In this document: positions 7,827 through 14,707 of the stretch, in pieces
How positions within the stretch are numbered: the first letter of the stretch is position 1
Layout of the letters: every line of letters begins with the position of its first letter
Origin: Lentzea flava
Lineage (GTDB): Bacteria > Actinomycetota > Actinomycetes > Mycobacteriales > Pseudonocardiaceae
DNA: 39,941 nt
Reading direction: 5' to 3'
Assembly: GCF_014648475.1 (NCBI RefSeq)
Contig: NZ_BMRE01000065.1
Span: 1 to 39,941, forward strand
Program-made: the position numbers and the translations under genes
Notes under the pieces: model-generated
Told to the model about the DNA's origin: nothing
Database searches by the model: none
Seen by the model: the letters and a program-made list of their open reading frames with translations, nothing else

Positions 7827-9859
7827 GCTGCCTCCCGGACGGGCAGGCTCGCGCCGTTACGCAGGAACAGCGGGATGCGCTCGATCGGGGCCGCGACGGT
7901 GATCGTCTGCCCGCCCTCGTGCTCCTCGCCGGTCCACGCGTCCGTCCACTGTGCACCCGCGGGGAGGTACACCTCGCGCTCGCGGACGCCCGCCTCGGTG
8001 ATCGGAGCGACGAGCAGGTCGGGGCCGAGCAGGAAGGCGTCCTCGACCTGCCACGCCGCGGAATCACCGGGGAACTCCAGGAACACCGGCCGCATCGGCG
8101 GCACACCGGTCTCGGAGGCCGTGCGCATCTGCTCCATCACGTAGGGGCGCAGGCGTTCCCGCAGCCGGATGTGCTCGGCGAGGATCTCGTAGGCTTCCTC
8201 GCCGTAAGACCAGACCTCGTTGGCCAGCCCGGTCATGGCGGGCTCGAGCACCTGCTCGTCGCCGCGGAACCCGTGCAGCCGGAACAACGGGCAGAAGGTG
8301 CCGTACTGGAACCAGCGCACGAGGACCTCGCGGTAGGCGGGGTCGTCAGGGTCGCCGCCGTGGAATCCGCCGATATCCGTTGTCCACCACGGGATTCCGG
8401 ACATCATCACGTTCAGGCCGGCCTTGATCTGGGTGCGCAGCGACGCGAAGTCGGTGGCGATGTCACCGGACCAGAGCGCGGCGCCGTACCGCTGCGCGCC
8501 CGCCCACGACGACCGGTTGAGCGAGATGATCTCCGTCTCCCCGGCCGCGCGCAGTCCGTCGTGGACGGTGCGCGCGTTCTCACGCGGGTAGAGGTTGCCG
8601 ACCTCCAGGCCGGGACCGGCGTGGTAACGCAGGTTGTACTGGTGACCTGGCTTGAGCTCGGGTTCACCGGCGTCCAGCCAGAACACCTTGATGCCGAGCT
8701 CGTGGTAGCCGCGCCGGATGCGTTCCCACACGTACTCGCGGGCCTCGGGGTTGGTGGCGTCGTAGAAGGCGACCTGGGCGGAGTACGCGCCGAGCCCCTT
8801 GTCCGGCCAGTCCGCGTGCGCCATCGGCCCGAACTCGGTTCCGATGAAGAAACCCTGATCGAGCATGGGGTGGTAGTTCTCGCTGGCCGGGCTCACCGAC
8901 GGCCAGACCGAGACCATCAGCTTGACGCCCATCTCGTCGAGCTCGCGGACCATCGCCGCCGGATCGGGCCACTCGGCGGGGTCGAACTTCCACTCGCCGA
9001 GGTGCGTCCAGTGGAAGAAGTCGCAGACGATCACGGACAACGGCAGCCCGCGCCGCCGGTACTCGCGCGCCACCTCCAGCAGCTCCTCCTGGGTGCGGTA
9101 GCGCAGCTTGCACTGCCAGAAACCCGCCGCCCACTCGGGAAGTTCCGGCGCGTGGCCGGTCGCGTCCGCGTAACGGCGCAGCACGTCGGCGGGCTCACCC
9201 GCGGTGAACCAGTAGTCGATCTGCCGGGCGCTGTCGGCGACCCAGCGCGTACCGGTCTGGGCCAGCTCGACCCTGCCGATGGCAGGCGAGTTCCACAGCA
9301 GGCCGTAGCCGCGGTCGGAGATCAGCAGCGGGATGGTGACCTCGGCGTTGCGCTGGACGAGGTCGATGACCGCGCCCTTCTGGTTCAGCATGCCGTGCGT
9401 GTGCTGGCCCAGGCCGTAGAGACGTTCCCCCTCGTAGGCACGGAAACGCTGTTCGAGCCGGTGGTGCCCGTTGCCGGTCGCGGTCGCCAGGCGCGGTCCC
9501 GGCCACCAGAAGTGCGCGGGCTGCTCGGCCAGCAGTTCGGTGCCGTCCTCGGTGCGCAGGAACGTCAGGCTTCCCGCGGACGCGCCGAGTTCCGGCGTCA
9601 GCTGGCCCTCGGTGTGCGCGTCGATCCGGACGGTCAGCTTGCCGTTGACCAGCGTCGCGTGGTGCTCGGCGATCTTGATCTCGGCCTCGCCGCCGTCGGG
9701 TGGCGCGTCGAGCAACGCACCGGGCAGGTCCTCGAGCAACGGCCCGCCCGGTGTCGCTCGAACCCGGACGGCGTCCGGGCCCCACGGCTCGACGCGCAGG
9801 GTCTCGCCCTTGGCGCGCCATTCGAGCGCGTTGCCGAGGTCTCGGAAGTACGTGGGCAT
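7823..9859 (-). CDS. GH31 alpha-xylosidase
   Basis: Cytoplasmic GH31 enzyme of 678 residues. It has the N-terminal beta-sandwich, a catalytic barrel with nucleophile D396 in FWLDAGEPE, the acid/base D466 in LWSGD, and C-terminal beta-domains. The segments CKLRYRTQEELLEVA and VCDFFHWTHLGEWKFD resemble YicI-type alpha-xylosidases rather than alpha-glucosidases. The reaction is removal of alpha-1,6-linked xylose from the non-reducing end of xyloglucan oligosaccharides, the step that lets a beta-glucosidase continue. The ATG at 9859 has AGGAG at a good distance. It lies 49 bases after lacI and overlaps GH42. This is the gene that most directly marks the operon as xyloglucan-related. Confidence 0.88.
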   Translation of the reverse strand: MPTYFRDLGNALEWRAKGETLRVEPWGPDAVRVRATPGGPLLEDLPGALLDAPPDGGEAEIKIAEHHATLVNGKLTVRIDAHTEGQLTPELGASAGSLTFLRTEDGTELLAEQPAHFWWPGPRLATATGNGHHRLEQRFRAYEGERLYGLGQHTHGMLNQKGAVIDLVQRNAEVTIPLLISDRGYGLLWNSPAIGRVELAQTGTRWVADSARQIDYWFTAGEPADVLRRYADATGHAPELPEWAAGFWQCKLRYRTQEELLEVAREYRRRGLPLSVIVCDFFHWTHLGEWKFDPAEWPDPAAMVRELDEMGVKLMVSVWPSVSPASENYHPMLDQGFFIGTEFGPMAHADWPDKGLGAYSAQVAFYDATNPEAREYVWERIRRGYHELGIKVFWLDAGEPELKPGHQYNLRYHAGPGLEVGNLYPRENARTVHDGLRAAGETEIISLNRSSWAGAQRYGAALWSGDIATDFASLRTQIKAGLNVMMSGIPWWTTDIGGFHGGDPDDPAYREVLVRWFQYGTFCPLFRLHGFRGDEQVLEPAMTGLANEVWSYGEEAYEILAEHIRLRERLRPYVMEQMRTASETGVPPMRPVFLEFPGDSAAWQVEDAFLLGPDLLVAPITEAGVREREVYLPAGAQWTDAWTGEEHEGGQTITVAAPIERIPLFLRNGASLPVREAA

Positions 9860-9908
9860 GCTGCCGCTCCTCGCGGTTGTCTGCGGTGGTGATGGAGCTT
9901 GCGAAAAG

Positions 9909-10940
9909 TCAGGAGCCGATGACCGGCGCACGTCCCGTGCTGTCCCGCACGGAGAGAACGGGGGTGAGCAGGACCTGCTCGTCCTCCGGCCGCTCACCGC
10001 GGCCAGCGGCCGCGATCCGGCGCATGATCTGCTCGACCGCGACCCGGCCGAGGTCCTGCGCCGACCCGGTCACCGAGGTGAGCCTGGGCGCGAACTGCTC
10101 GGCGAGCTGCTCCTGGCAGAGCGCGATCACCGACGCGTCCTCGGGAACGGTCCGCCCGCTGGTGCGCAGCAGCGTGAGCAACGGCCCGATCGCGCCTTCG
10201 TTCTGCACCACGAACCCGGTGGTCTCCGGCCGGTCGGCGAGAATGCGGGCGAGCGTTCCCGCCGTGCTCTCGTAGGTGCCGTCGCACGGCCGGTGCACGT
10301 ACCGAAGTCCGCGCTGCGTCGCCCGTTCCCCGAAACCGGAGAGCGTGCGTTCGGCGTAGCCGGCGTGTCGCGTGTAGACACCCGAGCCGTAGCCGATGAA
10401 CGCGACCTCGCGGTGGCCGAGGTCGGCCAGGTGGTCCGCGCAGAGCGCCCCGGCCGCCGCGAAGTCGTGGTCCACACAGGACAGTCCGCCGGGGTCGTCG
10501 GGCAGGCCGATGAGCGCGGCCTGGGTGCCCTGCGACTGCAACACCGGGATGCGCTCGTCGTCCAGCTCGACGTCCATGAGGATCACGCCGTCGGCGAGGC
10601 CGCTGGCCCCGATCCTGCGCACCCCGTCAGGGCCCTCGTCGTTGGTGATCAGCAGCACGTCGTAGCCGTGCCGCCGGGCGGCCATGGTGACCGAGACGGC
10701 GATCTCCATCATCACCGGCACGTACACGTCGGTGCGCAGCGGCACCATCAGGGCGATGATGTGCGATCTCCGTGCGGCCAGGGCCCGCGCACCGGCGTGC
10801 GGGTGGTAGCCGAGCTCCCGCACGGAGCTCTCGACCCGGCGCTTGGTCTCCTCCGAGATGGCGCGCTTGCCGCTCAGCACATAACTGACGGTGCTGGACG
10901 ACACGCCCGCGTGCCTGGCCACATCGGCGATGGTCACCAT
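9909..10940 (-). CDS. LacI-family transcriptional regulator (paralogue 1, in-operon)
   Basis: Repressor of 343 residues. The N-terminal HTH reads MVTIADVARHAGVSSSTVSYVLSG, followed by the hinge (YHPHAGARALAARRS) and a periplasmic-binding-like sensor domain. It sits inside the operon it probably controls, between the permease (6-base gap) and GH31. The likely targets are the two palindromes at 14575 and 14667 in the divergent promoter region. The ligand is probably an imported oligosaccharide or its breakdown product, by analogy with CebR and BxlR. It is closely similar to the LacI at 24652 across the HTH and the start of the sensor domain, and more distantly to that at 25893. Confidence 0.92.
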   Translation of the reverse strand: MVTIADVARHAGVSSSTVSYVLSGKRAISEETKRRVESSVRELGYHPHAGARALAARRSHIIALMVPLRTDVYVPVMMEIAVSVTMAARRHGYDVLLITNDEGPDGVRRIGASGLADGVILMDVELDDERIPVLQSQGTQAALIGLPDDPGGLSCVDHDFAAAGALCADHLADLGHREVAFIGYGSGVYTRHAGYAERTLSGFGERATQRGLRYVHRPCDGTYESTAGTLARILADRPETTGFVVQNEGAIGPLLTLLRTSGRTVPEDASVIALCQEQLAEQFAPRLTSVTGSAQDLGRVAVEQIMRRIAAAGRGERPEDEQVLLTPVLSVRDSTGRAPVIGS

Positions 10941-10946
10941 GAAATT

Positions 10947-11924
10947 TCAGCCTTTGATAGCGCCGGTCAGGACGCCCGTGCGGAAGTGCTTCTGCACGAA
11001 CGGATAAACGAGGAGCAACGGCACGAGGGTCAGCACGACAACGGCCATCTGCAGCGCCAGCGGTGCCGTCTGGGAGAACTGGTCACCGAAGCCGTTGTTG
11101 ACCGAGCCCGGCATGCCGTTGCCCCGGTTGACATAGGTGAGCAGCACGTACTGCAACGGCCACTTCTCGCTGTCGGTCGGCATGTACAACATGACGTTGA
11201 AGAACGAGTTCCAGTAACCGACGCCGTAGAAGAGAGCCATCACCGCCGTGACCGCCCGCGAGGTGGGCAGCACGATGGACCACAGGATCCGCCAGTCCCC
11301 CGCCCCGTCGATCCGCGCGGCCTCGATCAGGTCGAGCGACGTGCTCGAGTAGAACGCGCGCAGGATCAGGATGTTGAACACCGACACCGCGCTCGGCAGG
11401 ATCAGCGCCCACCACTGGTCGTAGCCGCCCAGCCCGGTGACGACCAGGAACGTCGGGATCAGGCCACCGTTGACGAACATCGTGATGATCAGCAGCATCA
11501 GGATGAAACGGTGCCCGAGCGACCGCGACCGGGACAGCCCGTAGGCGCACATGACCGAGACCGCCATCGACACCACCGTGCCGACCGCCGTGATCCCCAG
11601 GCTCACCAGCAACGCGGTGCGCACCGTCGAGTCGGTGAGCATCACCCGGTAGGACTCGAACGTGATGTCGGTCGGCCAGATGACGAGGCCGCCGGCGCGG
11701 TTGACCGCGGCCTGGGTGGACAGGCTGGTCACCACGATGATCCACAACGGCACCAGCATGACCAGCAGCACCCCGCTCAGGGTGATGCCCTTCGCGGCCT
11801 GCCCCACCACTGTGGGCGGTTCCTCCCAGGTCGGCCGCTCGTTCTTCCGCTTCCGGCGAACCGCTTGGGCCGCAACAGGTTTCGCGACCGCGTCGGCACC
11901 GGTGCGTTCGATTGCGAGTGTCAT
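10947..11924 (-). CDS. Carbohydrate ABC transporter permease (MalG/LplC type)
   Basis: Inner-membrane permease of 325 residues with six predicted helices, starting near GITLSGVLLVMLVPLWIIVV. The EAA loop is present as EAARIDGAGDWRILWSIVLPTS. The long N-terminal cytoplasmic tail is Arg/Lys-rich (VRRKRKNERP). With the neighbouring permease it forms the channel of an importer fed by the lipoprotein at 12865. The ATG at 11924 overlaps the stop of the upstream permease as ATGA, so translation is coupled. No ATPase gene lies in the window; a shared MsiK-type ATPase, known to serve such importers in actinomycetes, is inferred. Confidence 0.93.
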   Translation of the reverse strand: MTLAIERTGADAVAKPVAAQAVRRKRKNERPTWEEPPTVVGQAAKGITLSGVLLVMLVPLWIIVVTSLSTQAAVNRAGGLVIWPTDITFESYRVMLTDSTVRTALLVSLGITAVGTVVSMAVSVMCAYGLSRSRSLGHRFILMLLIITMFVNGGLIPTFLVVTGLGGYDQWWALILPSAVSVFNILILRAFYSSTSLDLIEAARIDGAGDWRILWSIVLPTSRAVTAVMALFYGVGYWNSFFNVMLYMPTDSEKWPLQYVLLTYVNRGNGMPGSVNNGFGDQFSQTAPLALQMAVVVLTLVPLLLVYPFVQKHFRTGVLTGAIKG

Positions 11925-12868
11925 TTTCGGTACAACCCGTCTTCCCCGAAGGCGTGCGCCAGCTTGTTCGCACCCCAGATGAGCAACAACGAGATGACGC
12001 TCTTGAACAGACCGGCCGCCGCGCCGTAGCTGTAGTCGCCGGTGGCGATGCCGTAGTAGAACGAGAAGGTGTCCAGCACCTCGGCCGTGTCGTGGCCGAC
12101 CGCGTTGCGCTGGATGAGGAACTGCTCGAAGCCGACGGTCAGCGCGTTGCCCAGGCGCAGCACCAGCATCAGCACGATGACGGACCGCAGCCCCGGCAGC
12201 GTGATGTGCCACAGCCGCCGCAACCGGCCGGCTCCGTCGGCCGCTGCCGCCTCGTAGAGGTCGGTGTTGATGGCGGCGAGCGCCGCCAGGAACACGATGA
12301 TCCCCCACCCGGCTTCCTTCCAGATCACCTGGGAGGTGACCAGCAGCGCGAAGGTGTCCGGATTGGTCATGATGTCCCACGTGCCGATGTCGTTGCTGCG
12401 CAGGAACTGGTTGAGAGCGCCGGCGCCGCCGAGCATCTGCTGGAAGATCGTGATCGCCAGCACCCACGAGAAGAAGTGCGGCAGGTACACGACGGACTGG
12501 ATGAAGTTGCGGATCCGCTCGGACAGCACCGAGTTGAGCAGCAGCGCGAGCGCGATCGGGACCGGGAAGAACAGGATCAGCTGGACGAAGCTCAGCCAGA
12601 GCGTGTTCCTCAGCGCTCCCCAGAACAGTGAGTCGTTCAGCAGCCGTTCGAACTGGTAGAAGCCTGCCCAGGGGCTCTGCCAGACCCCGGCCAGCGGGTC
12701 GTACTCCTGGAACGCGGTGGCGAGCCCGAACAACGGCACGTAGTTGAAGACCAGCAGGAGGACGACGGCGGGCAGCGTCATCAGGATCAGCGACCGGTCG
12801 CGTCTCAGCCTGATCCGCCAGCTCAGCCTGGCCGGTCGTCCTGCGCGGTCTGCTCGAATGCTGGTCAC
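11921..12868 (-). CDS. Carbohydrate ABC transporter permease (LplB/YtcP type)
   Basis: Inner-membrane permease of 315 residues. The first helix begins at SLILMTLPAVVLLLVFNYVP and the EAA loop reads EAAAADGAGRLRRLWHITLPGL. The LplB-like form (NYVPLFGLATAFQEYDP) agrees with the large LplA-like binding protein next to it. The GTG start at 12868 overlaps the binding-protein stop as GTGA. A longer in-frame start 14 codons upstream lies inside the binding-protein gene and is less likely. It pairs with the permease at 10947 to import oligosaccharides. Confidence 0.92.
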   Translation of the reverse strand: MTSIRADRAGRPARLSWRIRLRRDRSLILMTLPAVVLLLVFNYVPLFGLATAFQEYDPLAGVWQSPWAGFYQFERLLNDSLFWGALRNTLWLSFVQLILFFPVPIALALLLNSVLSERIRNFIQSVVYLPHFFSWVLAITIFQQMLGGAGALNQFLRSNDIGTWDIMTNPDTFALLVTSQVIWKEAGWGIIVFLAALAAINTDLYEAAAADGAGRLRRLWHITLPGLRSVIVLMLVLRLGNALTVGFEQFLIQRNAVGHDTAEVLDTFSFYYGIATGDYSYGAAAGLFKSVISLLLIWGANKLAHAFGEDGLYRK

Positions 12869-14547
12869 TGTCCCGTACCGAACTTCTGCAGGACGTTGTC
12901 GTTCATCCACTGGATCAGCCGGTCACCGCCGCCGCTGCTCTTCCAGTTCGCGACGGAGTCCTTCAGGTCCTGGATCGACTTCTTGCCGTGGATGACGTCC
13001 TTGAGCGTGTCCTCGACGGGCTGCGCGGCCTCGGCCGTGGCCTGCGCCTGCGGCATGCTGATGTTCATGCCCCAGAAGACCGGCTTGGCGAGCGCCTTCA
13101 CGTTGGCGGCCTGCCAGGCGGTGAGGTCCTTGGTGACGATGTCCCCGGTGGGGTTGTTGACGACGGAAGGCGGCGCGGCCAGGAACGGGTAGGTCTTGGC
13201 CTGGACCTCCTTCATGCCCGCCTCGGTCGGCGTCGGCACACCGTCCTTCATCGTGAAGTGCATGCCTTCGACACCGAAGTTGACCATCGTGTACTCGGCG
13301 GAGCCGAACGGCGCGGCCAGGTAGTTCGCGACCGCCAGGCACTCCTCGATCTGCTCCGGCTTCAGGTTGATGTTGAGGTAGCTGACGATGTCGGTCGACT
13401 GCCCCATGTCGACACGAGGCGTGCTCTTGCCGTCGGCGGCGAAGAAGTTGAACGCACCGCGCCGGTAGTTCGGGTTCGCGGCCTGGCCCGCCTGGAGGTC
13501 GGCGAGGTTCCACGCGCCCTGGCCACCGCCGCCGATCAACGTCTTGCCGCCGTAGAACCGGGTGTTGGCGCCGGCGTTGTCACCCGCCAGCGCGTCGGGG
13601 TGCACGTAACCGGCGAGCGCGAGCTTGCGGTGCCAGTCGGCCGCGTCCAGGAACTCCGAGGTCTCGTAGAGGTGGATCAGCTTGCCGTTGTCCACCTTCC
13701 ACTTCAGCGGTGCGCCGAAGGAGGTGTAGACGTAGCGGTACACGTCGTCGAAGGCCCAGACGCCGGCCTTGGCGTCGGTCAGCTCCTTGCCGAGGTTCAT
13801 CAGGTCGTCCGCGGACTTCACCTGGTCGGCGGTGATGCCCTTGGCCTCCAGGACGTCCCGGCGGTAGAAGACGACGCCCGCGACCTTGAACCCGGTCGAG
13901 AACGACGGAATCCCGTACAGCTTGTCGCCCCACGCGCCGGCCCGCCACGCGGCGGTGGGGATGGCCGCGAGGTTGGGGTACTTCTTGATGTTGTCGCCGG
14001 ACAGGTAGGGCGTCAGGTCGGCGAGCTGGTTGCCGACGAGACCGCCGGTGTTGAACTGGGGGTTCCACCAGCCCGGCAGGTTGATCCAGTCGGGCAGCTT
14101 CTTCGCCGCGGTCATCGTCGGGATGATCGTGTTGTAGTTGTTGCCGTCCGCGGGCTTCACCTGGAGCTCGACGCCCAAGGCCTTGTTCATGGCCTGGTAG
14201 AAGCTGTTGTCGGCCGGTGGGATGGTTCCCCACAGCGGTGTGACCGCGGAGTACTTCCCGCCCTTGCCCGGCACGCCGGACACGGTGACCACCCTGTTCG
14301 TCGGGTAGCCGAGGAAGCCGGGGTCCGTCAGCACGTCGGGGCCGCCCGCGATGGAGGGGATGTCCGGCTTGATCGACGTGTTCGGCACGTAGGTGGGCAG
14401 CACGGCCTTGAGCCCCGCCTCGGAGTTCACGCCGGCCCGCGATGGACCTCCCCCGCCGCAAGCCGACAGCAGCGGCCCCATCGCGACGAGTCCCGCGGCA
14501 GAGACTGCGGCGCTCAGAAAGTTCCTGCGGTTCAACTCGATGCCCAT
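12865..14547 (-). CDS. Tat-exported lipoprotein, sugar ABC transporter solute-binding protein (LplA-like)
   Basis: Extracellular binding protein of 560 residues, tethered to the membrane. The N-terminus LNRRNFLSAAVSAAGLVAMG is a twin-arginine signal that ends in the lipobox LSAC (lipidated C30), followed by GGGG. The length and the LplA/YtcQ-like layout are larger than MalE types and common for importers of bulky oligosaccharides. Aromatic patches such as LPGWWNPQF could stack on sugar rings. The ATG at 14547 has GAAGGA upstream. It is the first gene of the operon, 160 bases from the divergent GH3 gene, and carries the operon promoter and operator just upstream. The ligand is inferred to be a xyloglucan-type oligosaccharide from the downstream enzymes. 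Confidence 0.9.
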   Translation of the reverse strand: MGIELNRRNFLSAAVSAAGLVAMGPLLSACGGGGPSRAGVNSEAGLKAVLPTYVPNTSIKPDIPSIAGGPDVLTDPGFLGYPTNRVVTVSGVPGKGGKYSAVTPLWGTIPPADNSFYQAMNKALGVELQVKPADGNNYNTIIPTMTAAKKLPDWINLPGWWNPQFNTGGLVGNQLADLTPYLSGDNIKKYPNLAAIPTAAWRAGAWGDKLYGIPSFSTGFKVAGVVFYRRDVLEAKGITADQVKSADDLMNLGKELTDAKAGVWAFDDVYRYVYTSFGAPLKWKVDNGKLIHLYETSEFLDAADWHRKLALAGYVHPDALAGDNAGANTRFYGGKTLIGGGGQGAWNLADLQAGQAANPNYRRGAFNFFAADGKSTPRVDMGQSTDIVSYLNINLKPEQIEECLAVANYLAAPFGSAEYTMVNFGVEGMHFTMKDGVPTPTEAGMKEVQAKTYPFLAAPPSVVNNPTGDIVTKDLTAWQAANVKALAKPVFWGMNISMPQAQATAEAAQPVEDTLKDVIHGKKSIQDLKDSVANWKSSGGGDRLIQWMNDNVLQKFGTGQ

Positions 14548-14574
14548 GGCGGAACCGATCCTTCGTCGTCGAAG

Positions 14575-14592
14575 TGTCGAAGCGCTTAAACA
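14575..14592 (-). promoter_or_regulatory. LacI-type operator O1 of the nine-gene operon
   Basis: The site reads TGTCGAAGCGCTTAAACA, a palindrome with a perfect AAGCGCTT core and TGT/ACA ends. It lies just downstream of the predicted start of transcription of the operon, a position that fits repression. The LacI at 9909 is the obvious candidate to bind it. Confidence 0.65.
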
Positions 14593-14602
14593 GATGTCGG
14601 GC

Positions 14603-14631
14603 ACAGTAGTGACGTAGCTCGCACGAAACAA
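14603..14631 (-). promoter_or_regulatory. Predicted sigma-70-type promoter of the nine-gene operon
   Basis: On the minus strand there is a -35 box TTGTTT (14631-14626), 17 bases, then a -10 box TACTGT (14608-14603). Transcription would start near 14596, four bases before operator O1. Confidence 0.5.
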
Positions 14632-14636
14632 GACCG

Positions 14637-14666
14637 TTGACAGCAGAAACCCCAGCGTGCCACCGT
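14637..14666 (+). promoter_or_regulatory. Predicted promoter of the GH3 gene
   Basis: A perfect -35 box TTGACA (14637-14642) is followed, after 18 bases, by a weak -10 candidate CACCGT (14661-14666) directly in front of operator O2. The -35 box is clear; the -10 box is not. Confidence 0.4.
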
Positions 14667-14678
14667 CGAAACGCTTCG
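14667..14678 (+). promoter_or_regulatory. LacI-type operator O2 in front of GH3
   Basis: CGAAACGCTTCG is a near-perfect palindrome of the type bound by LacI-family repressors of glycoside genes in actinomycetes. It shares GAARCGCTT with O1 at 14575 and sits between the predicted promoter and the GTG of the GH3 gene, so one repressor could close both divergent promoters. Confidence 0.65.
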
Positions 14679-14707
14679 CCGCTAGCTCCGACCTGAGGGG
14701 TTACCAC

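Noticed and set aside
9471..12029. Plus-strand frame of about 850 codons across lacI and the permeases
   Set aside because: His/Arg/Asp-rich low-complexity translation typical of antisense frames; the opposite strand holds clear genes.
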